DNA from: Margaritispora aquatica
Lineage: Eukaryota > Ascomycota > Leotiomycetes > Helotiales > Discinellaceae
Assembly (NCBI GenBank): GCA_007644065.1
Contig: VJWN01000011.1
Location: forward strand, 310,001 to 374,000
DNA length: 64,000 nucleotides
Direction of reading: 5' to 3'
Below, one piece after another: positions 22,698 through 34,522 of the stretch. The notes beneath the pieces are model-generated. The model was not told the DNA's origin. It did no database searches and saw nothing but the letters and a program-made list of their open reading frames with translations. The position numbers and the translations under genes were made by a program. The first letter of the stretch is position 1; the number at the start of each line of letters is the position of its first letter.

Positions 22698-25084
22698 TTA
22701 CACTATGGTCAGGCTGCGGATGTCCAATCCTGCGTCCCAATCCCAGTCGCGCTTCCCTCCGCTCCAATACCCATCTTGTTGCTCCTCCAAACTTGTTTCT
22801 CTTCTAGCCATCATAAAGAATCCGATTCTCTTGTAAGTACCATCCTGCCGTTCCTCCAATACGATCCCCGTTGGTTCAGGCCCGCGCGTCACCTCTAGAA
22901 ACACGTATTCTCCATCTTCAATCTGCATGGCCGCCAACACATCTGCGATATCTCTCACAGCCCTAGGTACTGGAAATATCACTGCAGGCGGGAACACAGA
23001 GATACTGACGACCTGTCCTGGTCGCGTATACTGGCGATTCTTCTGCGGATTCTTAAATCGCGGATTTTGCAGCCCATGGTCCGGGATGATATAGTCCCAG
23101 TACTACATTGTCAGCACACATCACCACATTTCGAGAAAACATACCAAATGCGCACTCTGGTCTAAATCTACAATCACGAATCGTTCCTGGACATTCTGCC
23201 ACGACATTCTCCTCACTGGACCTCTCAGTTTCAATACACCACTCGAAACCTCAGCCATCGGTGCAAGCTCCCTCAGCGGCTTCACCTCCACACTCTCAAT
23301 TTCGACCTCTGTATTCGCGATCCAAGCCCTAGGACTTCGCATGATAACTTTGCCATCGAGGCTTGCCCACGACCAACTCGGGGCTCTATACTCTATCTCC
23401 TTCTCCTCTTTGGGGGCGATGGCGTGGTACCATAATAAGCTATATGGCAGAGAGCTCTTCCACAATCCAGCTAGATAAACATCACCAGATAGCCTCGCAA
23501 ACTCTGCTGCTATGCCTGATAGAGCAGGCAATTTGTCCCTTGGGTCAGTCATGTCGCGGGTCGTGTACTGCCTTACTATATCTCTCCATTCGTTATTCAG
23601 GTCCTCTCTATCTACAATCGGATTCGCCTCTTCATGAAACTTTCGTCTCTTCACAGTAGGTAAGAGCTCTTTATCTCCATTTGGAGGCGTGCCCCCAAAG
23701 GATGCGCTCTTAGTTAAACATTGCCATTGTAATGGTCCAGATCCATAAACCAGGATCCTAGGTGCCAACCATGATTCTTGCAGTGTCCAAGCCCGCTGAT
23801 CAATCGTTTCTTCCCTGAACTCCTTCATCTCAAATCCGCAATCTGCATCTGCGGAAATGAAAATGGTGTCTGTGTCGTCTTTGAATACTTCTGCTCCCAG
23901 ATCATCCTCCTCTGGTAGGAAATACTCCAATGCAAAGACGTGGTTTAGAATGTCTTGCATGCCCTGCCTATGCTCTAGAAACCCGTCATTGCAATCCTTA
24001 GCCAGTGCTGCTGAGATAGTGACGATAGCTCCTTTGTAAATCTGTGGCATTTTAGAGATTTCAATTGCTTTATCTTCGTCTGAATCTTGGATGATGCATA
24101 GAGAGTCAATCCACAGATATTTGATCCCTAGTTTCCTCACAACTTTAATGGCATCTTGAAGCGTCTTGGGTAACCTCGAAATTTGAACACCATCTGTGGC
24201 GAAGGTAGAGAGCGTTGCCTGAGTAGTCACCAATTGTCTTGTCTTTCCCCAACAGTAGCTAAGTGCTGCGTATTGCGCACCAAGTCCTTCGGTCACGAAT
24301 ACTCTTACCTTTTCCTCTCCAAGAGCTGAAACATCGAGTACTCTCGTTGGTAAAGGCGCTGTCAAATTTGGCTTCGGGCAATCCGGATGCGAGAAGATAC
24401 ACTCTGCGATCCATTGTCGTCCTGTCTCATAAGCTCGTGGCTGATCTATGACTGGTTGAGCGAAGCGCTGCTTGATTGTTTCTCCAGTATCACTTCCTAT
24501 TACTGTCAATTGACAATTTTTTCCCTACACAGTGACGAAGCTGTGAGAAAATACAAACCTTCGAAAGCGAAAACACCAAAGGTATCTTCGTGCCCATGAT
24601 ATATAGTCTCTACGGCCCCATCGCCTAGGAGTCTCTCCACTCCATCTGCATCCTGTATTGCAAGTGTCAAAGCCTTGATGTTGCCTGACGCTGACCTACC
24701 TGAATCTTGGACAAAGGCGGAAATCGTCGAGTTTTCCGAATATTTCTTGTTTCATGTATCATCAGCTTAGGTTCTAAATTCACCCCTCATCAATTCTCAA
24801 GCTGTTTCTATTCAAACCTTAGATGACCTAGATGGTGCCTACTCCTGAAATAGCGAGCTACTCACTGGACCATGCTCAGTTCTCAAAATCGCTTCCAGCC
24901 AAAAACTGGCAAACAAACAGCCTTCCTGAACAGCAAGCATAAGTTCATAAGCTGTACCCAATGCTATCTTTCCTCCTGCCATGAGCTGTCTCTTGTTGGA
25001 AGCTGAGAGAAAGATCCAGCATAGAGGACAGCCTGTGACGCAAGAGTGTATGCCGTCATCCTGACCATTTGGGCGGATACACAT
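22698..25084 (-). CDS. heterokaryon-incompatibility (HET) domain protein
   Basis: Four exons, 25084-24866, 24745-24559, 24502-23145 and 23102-22698 (introns 120, 56 and 42 nt), give 722 residues. The HET domain (PF06985) is clear: YAALSYCWG (about 213-221), LPKTLQDAIKVVRKLGIKYL, WIDSLCIIQD, MPQIYKGAIVTISA, then RAWTLQESWLAPRILVYG. An N-terminal CVTGCPLC pair may bind metal. The C-terminal segment (APSWSWASLDG, then a beta-rich tail) is usual for the large HET family. HET proteins trigger cell death on fusion with genetically different mycelium; most family members, like this one, have no known partner. The first intron has the weakest support: its acceptor is chosen because an in-frame TGA precedes it. 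Confidence 0.85.
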
Positions 25085-27317
25085 GTTACTGGCGACTTGG
25101 CCCTGTGGGCCAGGAGTTTATATGTCTAGATCTTTGGAGATTTAAATCGGTGTAAAACTCGAGTGAGGGGACACGGAGTACGAGAGAAAGTAAGCGAAAC
25201 ATATAGGGAAGGTGCCAAGGCGTGAAGAAACTCAGCCCCTTCTGGTCATACATACCCATGTCCTCAATGTGGGTTGTTCTCGATGTAGAAAAGTGTTACC
25301 TAAACCATCCAAAAGATGGGTTTCTACTTACTCATGCAAATGGTATTCCATCATCCCAACTTTTTTATTTTCGGGCAACAAGCACAACAAGATGCGAGGT
25401 GGATTGGTGCGAAGCTGAGGAAATGGTGAGTGCAAAGATTGCATTTTGATATAACTAGCTGTTAAAATTCTTGTCCAGCTTCTAGAATAATGTTGTAAGT
25501 GATTGTTTACTTGAATTTCATCTTTCTTTGTTAAGACTTAAGGGAGATAGTAAATGGTGTAGTTTCAAGTACGTTGTGGTCAATTGAACATCATTGAATA
25601 ATACGTGAGTGGTGTTGAATTTACATGTATAATATGAATTTTGAATGTACCATTTGAGCTTGCTCAATCATAGGCTATTCAATTCAAAGCTATGAAGGCC
25701 TTATCTCCACAACTATATTTGCGCTCCACCAACGAGGATCTAAATCGGAGCTCAGTCATCACTTGTGGAACTTGCCAAGTTTCCCTCCTCGTGACACAAA
25801 GACAACTTCCTGTGGTGTATAATTTAGACAGATCACGTAGTTGTGATGTCAGATATTTACATAGTGGTCATATAAGAGGCAGCTGTTAAAACTTGAAAGG
25901 AGAACCGCAAGTGACAGCGAGAGAGGATTTGGTCAGTTGACAAAAGAAGCAAGAATGGTATATCCTACCTCTCATACGAAATCTTTCATGAAATAATTAT
26001 AAGAAGTGCAACTTGTGTTTCAAGCATCCCCTTTTAAATGAGCATGACGAGTTCTTGGTGGTAATACCGGACAACAACATCGTCAACCATTTGAGATGCC
26101 ATGATTTTCTTTAGAAACGAGAACCTCAAACATTGCCGTGCAAGCTATATACAAACACCAATCCACTGTACTGTAAACTATCTCAATGGGAAGCGTGGAA
26201 TTTCATCAACTCGGGTTCAAGCTAAATTTTCACGAAAGCGTGGTCTAAGAATAGAAAGCCACTTTCAAATCGCACTTCTACCACGCTAAAAGCGAGCTCT
26301 TGAAGGCTATAAAACAACAATACCCCACGTCCTACTTCATGGACAGCAATTCATACAAGTGATATCAATCCCGAGAAACATCGTGTAAGAAGAAACATTT
26401 CTAGGGAAATGCTGATATCTCTTGCCGGAGCAAAAATTGCTCAGTAAGTCCAATGAATACTAGAATATAATATCTACATCTGCCTAAAGCAGCAAATAAC
26501 ACACTCAGAACCACTACCTCATATCACCCCAAACAACCACATCCTTGAACGACCCAATATGCACATAACTCATCCCATTCTGCTTTGCTCAGCAAGTGCT
26601 CCAGCAAAACTAGGGCCCGTACCCTTCTATACACATAAGGCATGTGCTTTTTTGTAAATTTGCTTGGCTTCTCTTTAGTCATTGGAGTGAGGATGCTGCA
26701 CCAAAGGAGATGACATCAAAAATTTATCCATATCCTCCTCAAATTCTTGTACACTAATGTATCACTTAAAAAACCTTGGTAACTGCCCTAGGTAATTAAT
26801 TGATTAGAGATATGTCTAGGCGTTTGAACAATCTGTTTTCTTAGTGTCATGGAAAGGAGATTGGCAGATTTAAATTTTATCACTAGAAACTTCAGCGACA
26901 GATATTCATGAAACTATATTGTATTACACGCCTAAAACTAATTGATCTGCCATACTCCAACTGTGCCTCACAGAGCCGACCGATCCAGTAGGACAGAATG
27001 CAACCCAAAGCAAACATTTTCCCTAGAACGCCGGTTCGATGCTTGGTGATGCAATTTGGCAGACGCAAGGAAATACTTTAATACAGGCATAGGGTACGCG
27101 ATGTACAAAGCAGGAAAAAAGACCATTGCGGGTATCGCTATCCATCCCTATAGCTGGATGCCAATAGCATCCAGCCTACAAACACAATTAAAGAAGCAAC
27201 GTATGTGCAGAATAAGCTAACAAAAGCTCCCTTCAGGAAGGAAGCAAGCTTCAGGAATAACTCAGGAGGTCCCATAGAAGGAACCTGCCGGGATGGTGGT
27301 AGTACAAATTTTCAGTC
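25085..27317. other. gene-free stretch
   Basis: About 2.2 kb of AT-rich sequence without a supportable gene. A CTATAAAAC at about 26307 followed by an ATG at 26339 gives only an eight-codon frame. The right end is the 3' flank of the BAR gene. Confidence 0.4.
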
Positions 27318-28830
27318 TTAATATCGGGCGCTAGCTGAGACCGTGTCAGATCTTTTCATGGGTGGAGGTGGTGGAGGCTTCTTTGCTCTGCTAGGTGGTG
27401 GAGGGGGTGCCTTTCGACCGTTTGTAGTATTTGCCAAAGTTGTATAACTTGCTGTTCGACTTGCAACACTTCCCTGAGATGTAGCAGGGCTAACGGACCG
27501 TTCTCCGTAGTATCGGTCCGGGCTGCCGCTGTTCAGGGTTGAATCGTCAGATGGATCGCCGAAAACATCTGAGCCGGTGTAAACACGGTTCGAAGGTCGC
27601 AAATGTGCTCGAGCGGCTCCTGGATCTTGGGGTATGCCAGCCTTGCGCATGCTAGACACTGGAGTCGACTCACGATGAATCGAAGTAGGGCCCTGAAAGG
27701 TAGCAGAACGGCCAATAGTTGGTCGCTGCGGTGACTCCGGGTAATCATCATAGTCACGACGTTCGACACGAGTGTCTAGGCGAGAAGATGAAGGTACACG
27801 TCCTGTGGAGCGGATTGAAGGTCGTACAGTTTCGATTTCTGGCATTGGTGGGGGGTCCTCATGAGCAGCGTAACGATCATTGTAGGAATGTGCGGTGTTG
27901 GAGCGAGACCTTGGGTTTTGTCGCTTTTGTTCTCGGTGTGGTGGAGAGGATGAACTAGATTCATTAGTTAAGAACAGAATATTCCAATTAATGAGCATAC
28001 CCAGCAGGCCAGTCTCTCTTCAGGCGGAGAAGCTCATCACGACATCTGTCATAGTACTCAAGTTCGGAATCCAAGAATGCCCCCAGATCTGCGACGCTGT
28101 CTGCTTCGGCCTCTTTGATATCTTGCATGCGACGGAGGACATCCTCGCTGGACTCCTCGTACTTGGCTTTTTGTGACCGAAGTTCCTCTTCAACTCTGAA
28201 ATCCTCCCTCTTTGCCTTTTGCATCTTCGAAAGAGAAGTATCATAGGCAAGTCTGCGGTTCTCGAGCTTCTTTCGTGCAGCCTAGAATCATTAGTGATTG
28301 CAATATGATCACTGAGTGGACACTTACCTGATATTCCTTCATCATTGCCAAAGACCGCTCCAGAGACTCAAGCCAGCCATTGGTAGCATTTGAAACGTAG
28401 CTTTCTTGAACTCTTGCAATCTTCTCATTAGCTCTTCCCATGCCTATTATGGTCAGCCATTGCTCTCTTGCGAGGCCAATATACATACTTATGAGACAGT
28501 TTCCAAATTCCGAGTCAGGTTCAAAATCCTCTCCATGAGTTATCATAGTCTGTCCTAGATATCCGACCGGCAGAATCTTCTCCTTATCTTCAACTTCGTT
28601 GCGCTTCGACAACGACTTGACGTAGATAGTCATTGACTTTTGCAGTTTCTCCATACCTAGATTGTGTCAATTGGTTTCCCTCAATCTGCCATAGCGAACA
28701 TACCCTCGTGTCGAAGAGCCATCTCCATCTCTAGAGATCTAAACTCCTCTGATACTGCTGTTTTGGACTCCTGGCCCATCTTCTCGCCAGCCCATTGCTT
28801 GACCCGGTCGAGCTTCTTGTTGATGTTCAT
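27318..28830 (-). CDS. BAR-domain protein with proline-rich tail, endophilin-like
   Basis: Five exons, 28830-28704, 28656-28489, 28443-28328, 28281-28001 and 27954-27318, with four 44-47-nt introns, give 442 residues. The first about 235 residues are a BAR domain: N-terminal amphipathic start NINKKLDRVKQWAGEKMG, then long charged helices (MEKLQKSMTIYVKSLSKRNE, KKLENRRLAYDTSLSKMQKA, SVADLGAFLDSELEYYDRC). BAR dimers sense or induce membrane curvature in endocytosis. The C-terminal half is disordered, basic and serine-rich, ending in two runs of six prolines (APPPPPPS, KPPPPPPM), likely SH3 ligands. No SH3 domain is present, unlike endophilin itself. Confidence 0.85.
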
Positions 28831-31341
28831 CTTGGCGGTTGTTGGTAAAGGAGGCGTATGATTCTCAGAATTTGTACAGTCTGCAAGTAAAGGTGGAGAG
28901 AGGTTCGAGGACAAGTCGAGAAGAGTCGAGTTTCAGCGGGGTTCGATTTATTGTTATTGTTGATGAGCAACAAGCCACCAAGTTCGATTTATCCAAAGGA
29001 CAGTCAACCGAAACTCTTAGTCTAAAGACACCTTGGGAACTTGGCAGAAGCGAGTGTGTTGAAGGGAAGAAGTAATCAAGAGGACAGGATCGTAATGGCT
29101 TTGTTGACAGAGTTCGATAATTCTATTGGAGACTCGGGGGCAGCGCAAAGAGTGATATGATCCTGGGAATAGTGACGATCGTATTGATTTCGTTGGTCAA
29201 AGTTGGAAAAGAAGGTGTGTCTGCACTCGTCTGCAGCGGTACAGCAGAGAGAGAGTGGAATGCGAATCGAACAGTGGGTTTTGGGGAGGCAAGAAAGTTA
29301 AGGGGAGGATGAGGACGAGGCAGGTATGGGTATGAATGGGTATGGATGGGGATGGGTATGTGGGGATGGAACTTTATGCAATGTGCAATGCAATGCGAAA
29401 TACGGTAGGTGTGGGTTCGTACTTGAATGGAGGAGGACAGTGTAAGTGTAAGGTGGGTTAGGTGGGTTGGGTGGATAGATAGAAAAGGGCAGGTAGAAAC
29501 TGCGAATGGGATATAATTATTATATTGCTGAAGGTGTGGATATCCAGATCTGATGGAATTCTAGCAGTTGTCTAGGTTATTGCATTGCGTTCACCATCAA
29601 TTAGACAAGTGACAAGTGCGGGTTAGTGGTAATAGAATAGAATACCTTAGTCTCTTTTCTATGCACTCTTTAGAAACCACATGTTTGGTGGTCTCCTGGT
29701 CGTTTCTACTACTTGACAAAATATGTTTTCATCGGGTTCGACAGACATGCGCCACCAAGCCCCTTTCCTGCCGGCTCAAGGTACCAGACTTCTTTCACCT
29801 ATCCTCTCCCTCTTCATCAAGTTTGTCCTTTGGGAATTTACCGCCTCCTTTTCGGTCATCAATTGATTCATTCGAGGATCGACCAAGATCAAACCATCAA
29901 ATAACATACTCATCCAATCGTTCCTCGTTTCCCTTTGGTCTGCTTTTCAACGGCTGCGCCACGATTATTGTGGATGAAACAATTTGCAGCCATTTCAGCG
30001 AATGTTCAAGAGCCTTTCCAATGCCAATTGATCCCAGATCTGACGCGGCAAAAAGCACGCGCGGAAACACGACATCTCCCATGCCATTTGCCCAGTGGCG
30101 ACATCATCAAGCGCTGCTGCTCCAAACTGTAACATGCCATGAACATCCTCGAGTCCTTGGAACTTGCCTCACTGGCGCTCTTCTGAAACCCTTATACACA
30201 TGCAGATATATTTAGCTCCCCCAAAGAGCCGCCAAGTTTCAAAATTTCCACATATTCCAGAGCTTAATTTTGGTGAGAGACTTGTTCTCGAGCCGGTCTG
30301 TTGTTGGTTGACCTTCTTTCTCCACTTGCCGCCAGATGGGGTTGAGACCAGTCTGGATGCTTGAGGGGATCTCCTAGCTCCTTGACAACTTCAGAATTTC
30401 TGAGTGGCATCATCCTTTGATGTTTGGATGGGTGACCATACATTCTCCGTCCATGACAAGATACAATAGCTTGTTTGTCAAAAGTATTGCCCAGTGCTGT
30501 CACCTTTGCCAGTCGTATCTGGAATGCATTATCTTGGCAAAATGTCTTTGAGGTCGGCAGTGTCGGAAAGCGGTGATCATCTGGGGAAACGTTGACCATG
30601 CGAGTTCATGGTCATCACTGTCTTCGATTGATTTGATTGATTACCGTATTCGAGTGTCAATCTGTCCCTCGTGATTCTTGTGATTCTTGTGCTTCAAGAA
30701 TGATGTCAAGCGTACTTTCATTCGGATGCTTCGGGCATTGCCTATGCGAGGTGACTGGGCTGGTGAGGTATCAAAATCGTAAGTTGATATCACATGAGCT
30801 GCCGACTATTTTGTCTTTTCTCGCATGTATTTATGCTGATAACGCCTCATACTGTATATTTGAAGCGATTGTGACATTGATCTTCGAGGGAGAACTCTCC
30901 ATGAACAGTTTCTTCTTCTCTGTTAATTGACAATATTAAAAGCACTGTCAGTCATGCTTTGTCACGTGACGATGACATGCCAGGTTCTAGCTCGGACGGG
31001 GCGTCAAAACTCTGCAACACAAGCGTCACTCGCAATACTTCAGTCCAAACGGACGAGCCAAACTAAGTTGAAACCCTGAAGGAGTATCTGAAAATAGTAT
31101 GTAGTTCATGAAATGCTGACTTGATCATGGCGAGTCTGTGTACATTGAATTCCTCGGCTAATGATATTCCCCACTCGTCCACAACCCGATTTTTAGTAAA
31201 ATTCGCAAAAGAAAGCCAACCCCCCGAGTTCTTCCCCAAAAGATTAACACTGAAGTCTTCGGAGTATAATCGGAGTTCTACAGTGTCAATACCTACTTGT
31301 AAATGTCCTTTGCACTTCCACTCCAAAAGTGCAAAAAGAAA
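28831..31341. other. gene-free stretch, BAR gene promoter side
   Basis: 28831-29100 is the 5' flank of the BAR gene. 29325-29365 has a GGGTATG/GGATGGG-like degenerate repeat and 29450-29475 a GGTGGGTTAGG run. A 199-codon frame near 29616-30215 has no recognisable motif and I do not call it. The pol III terminator of the tRNA gene lies at the right end. Confidence 0.4.
31333..31337 (-). terminator. RNA polymerase III terminator of the tRNA-Met gene
   Basis: On the minus strand TTTCTTTTT follows the last tRNA base directly, with the T5 run at these positions. Confidence 0.7.
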
Positions 31342-31502
31342 TGCTCTCTGTGAGGCTCGAACTCACGACCTTGAGATTGCTGTTCCTGTGAACAGGTACA
31401 TCATATTGAGATATGAGACTCACTGATGAAGAATTAGTATTGATTATATAAGGAAGAGATGTGTGACTGAACATACCGCTCTACCAACTGAGCCAAGAAA
31501 GC
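31342..31502 (-). tRNA. tRNA-Met (CAT) with canonical intron and an extra 54-nt spliceosomal-type insertion
   Basis: Acceptor GCTTTCT pairs with AGAGAGC, followed by discriminator A. The A box (TGGCTCAGTTGG) and B box (GTTCGAGCC) are intact. A 34-nt intron (31411-31378) sits after position 37, the normal eukaryotic site, beside anticodon CAT in loop CTCATAA. A second insertion (31476-31423, 54 nt) lies between G26 and position 27: it begins GTATGT, has ACTAAT 13-18 nt before its end, and finishes ATCAG. Removing both gives a 73-nt tRNA identical to the copy at 44954 outside the anticodon stem. The stem TGAGT/TCTCA is fully compatible. It is either functional with unusual splicing or a recently silenced copy. 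Confidence 0.85.
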
Positions 31503-33608
31503 TATTAATGTTTGATGGATGCGGAGATGCTCGGAGATTTTATGAAGCCCAGTGTGGGCGAAAAATGAATGAAAGCAAACTCGGGAGTAGAACTCCACAC
31601 TCTAGCTTTAAATTGCTGGATAGTAAAATATATGAACATGTTGAACTTGGCTGCTCGCAATCTAGCATATTGATCCTTCTCATCGCTCGTCGAGGTTTAC
31701 AAACTTCTTTTCATCGACGTCGAATAAAATAAGATATTACCACAAAACTACCTTTCAGAATGATTTCAGGTGCATTGTACAGTTAAAACGTGCTCTGATG
31801 GAATATTCAGATGACTGTTTGCGTAGGTGCCTTGCATACACTTCCCAAGTATGATTTGTTTGCTTAGGTGACATGGGATTCTGCTACATGTAAGTGGGGA
31901 GTGTCTAGAGTATCGAGGCGAACACGAGCTATGCATTTTACGCTTTCAGTACTGCCATTGCTTGAAGCTATCTTTGATTTCGTCACATTTGCAGCTGTTG
32001 CATAGGGAGGACATGACTACTTTGCCGTGAGGCACAAAGGCCGTCGATGAGGACAAGTCCTCCATGAACAAGCTGTCAATATCAAATTGTCTACAATGCT
32101 TGCTCGGAGCTGGGTTTGCCATGTGCAATATAATGTATCCTGAGTGCGTCACTTTCTTCAGCTCATTATGAATTCTAGACTTCCTCCCTGCGTCACCTGT
32201 GAACATATGAATTAAAAGAATGGATACATGTCCAAGCAAAGGCTTCAAGTGAAAATATATGTTGTCTTTGCTGATGATTTAGTTTGCATTTCTACGGCCC
32301 TAAAGCGTAGTGAAAATTGATGAAAGTCGCCAAACATACATCCTCCTATTTCCATGTCGCTTGTGAGACACGAGTACTTGCCGTGGCCAACTCACGTCTC
32401 AATTTTCCGTTTTCAATTTCTAATCCTCTTTCCTCCTGTCAATCACAACTACAACTCTATACCATAACTTCTAGATATATGGTAATCACTCCCGAAACCT
32501 CGACGACCATGCAAATTCTCACCCTCATCAAGAACTCAACGCTTCTGCTCTCCTCATCAATATGATCTCCTTTAAATATATGCTGTAAAACACAAAATAA
32601 CGACAAAAGACCACCGAAGTCCTTTTCCCACGCCACGATACTAAAGAGCTGCCCCAAGCCCAAGAACTACGAGCTCCAGCCTGTCCATTCTGTAGAGCAC
32701 CATTGCTGGAAATGACAATACCTTTCACATGACTTCCACGCTACCTCCTGGTAGTATAGTAATATACCCAGCCTGTGTGTGATCTATTTGTCAATGCGAA
32801 TCTGCTATCTGGCTCTGTATGGACAACATATGCCGATGCTATTCCGCCGTTGATCCACCCCAAGCCATACGATTTAGCCAGAGTTGAAAAGCCGATGCTG
32901 ATGGTTGAGTATAGCTAAACTGTGGTTTCAGCGCTCCTGATGTGGTTCCGGTTTTGGATAGTGATTGTGCAATGATAGAAGTGCTTTCGGTATTGGAAGT
33001 AATTAATTGGGATTTTTTGCTGGACTAAGTAGGATATGAATCATTTTGATGACATAGATCTTGTTTGATAAGAATGTCTTGGTATCAGCTGCCAGCATGT
33101 AGCTCTTATACCTAGATAGATATTGTGCGTACTTGGAGCAACCGAAGAGTTCACATAGTTGAAGTGAATATGGCAGTAGCTTGCCTCTGCAGAGCCAGAA
33201 CTTGGATTCTGTACAGCATTTCCATCTTAGGGTGAAGGAAGTCGGAAGAAAGTTGATGCTGCAATTGGAGTAATCACATCCAAAATAATGATAACGGATG
33301 TAGTCATCACCCAAACCACAAATTGGGCATAAGCGTGTTTTCATTTCAATTCACCTCTACTGAATGATTGAATGCAAGATTCTCCAGGAAGAAGACACTC
33401 ATCAAAAGCACAATCAATTCTTTCCCGTTCTGAAACTCGCCAGCAAATTCTCAAATTCATCGTATAACATTGAGGCTCTGGCTTCATCTTCTCGTTCGTA
33501 GTATTAACCCTTCCTAGCAAGCGTTCCAACCACAACCTCCAACAAACATCAACGCCAAACCTTCCAAACGCCATCATAAGTACAAACCGAAAAACACAAA
33601 CAGCAAAG
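31503..33608. other. gene-free stretch
   Basis: No supportable gene in about 2.1 kb. The 5' flank of the tRNA (31503-31560) shares short words with the flank of the other tRNA-Met (CATCAAA close to the gene and a GCCCA..TGGGCT inverted repeat farther out). The right end is the 5' leader of the secreted-protein gene. Confidence 0.4.
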
Positions 33609-34522
33609 ATGCAACTACTCAGCACCATCTTGAGCTTTGCGCTCCTCCTAATCTCCTCAACAATGTGCTCCACCTCCCAGGAATCCCACAGAAAAAGCTG
33701 ATCGTGATTCTCATCAACAGGTCGTTGAAACAGGCGCCATTGCTGATCTCCAAGCCAAGGGCTCCACCGTCGAGCGCGGCTGGTATTTCAATGGCACGAT
33801 TGGTGACTTCACAGTCAACCGTCGATGCAAGTCTCCATTGCCTCCTCTTTCTCTCACGCCAAAATGGAATTCTGACATCAACACAGGAGGTCTATGCCCA
33901 CGCCGAGCAAATGCACCCCGAGTTCGACAGCACGACTATCCTCGATCCCCATGTAGTTCGGAGCGCCAATCTGGAGATTTTGTCGAAGCGTGAGAGTGTA
34001 AGATATTCTCTCCCCTCCCCTGCATTCACGCACTGCCATACGTCGAGGCATAGCGCGATATCTAATTGCGAACCACAGGCTATCTGCTACCCCGTCCTAG
34101 GACAAGATTGGGCCCTCGCCAATGCAGACAACATCGGCTACCAACTAGTCAAGATTCGCAGCATGGGCGGGTTCTGCACCACTCCCCGAGGACCTGGCAC
34201 CTGCGTGATGTTGTCTTGCCTCCACAGCTCAGCTATCTTCTTGTGCATGGACAATGTAAGATTTCTCTTCTCTTCTCTTCCCTTCAATACCACTTGCTAG
34301 CAAACGAGCCCGACCCCATCCCTCGCCACTATGAAGCACACTATGTGTTACCATGCAAGACCTAGAACTGACGAAAATAAACAGGACAAGCAAGGCTTCA
34401 AGGCAACATGCGAAGTTCCCGGTAATCTCGGCCTGGTTCTTTACCACAAGTGTCGCCACGACGGAGTTGTCGGTGGACAGATCTTCTCAATTGATGGCCA
34501 GTGGAACATGTTCTTCGCCTAA
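33609..34522 (+). pseudogene. small secreted cysteine-rich protein gene with a disrupted first exon
   Basis: A signal-peptide start MQLLSTILSFALLLISST begins at 33609. The best continuation (EKADRDSHQQVVETGAIADL, then VERGWYFNGTIGDFTVNRRC) is in the next frame from about 33661 to 33830, and later exons 33887-33997, 34079-34255 and 34385-34522 return to the first frame. The later exons are well spliced (GTAAGA donors; introns 81 and 129 nt) and encode AICYPVLGQDWALANADNIG, GGFCTTPRGPGTCVMLSC, SSAIFLCMDN and LYHKCRHDG, a pattern I associate with fungal secreted cysteine-rich proteins. A compensating insertion and deletion, or a sequencing artefact, would explain the frames; an alternative is a weak GTCAAC donor at 33814. 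Treat as probably broken. Confidence 0.5.

Noticed and set aside
24661..24746. An extra 44-nt intron in the HET gene (GTAGGT..TACAG)
   Set aside because: Reading straight through gives a continuous sensible frame, whereas splicing would need a frame with a poor upstream continuation.
29616..30215. 199-codon open frame on the plus strand
   Set aside because: Composition is serine/cysteine-rich noise with no motif, and neither strand gives a splice-supported model.
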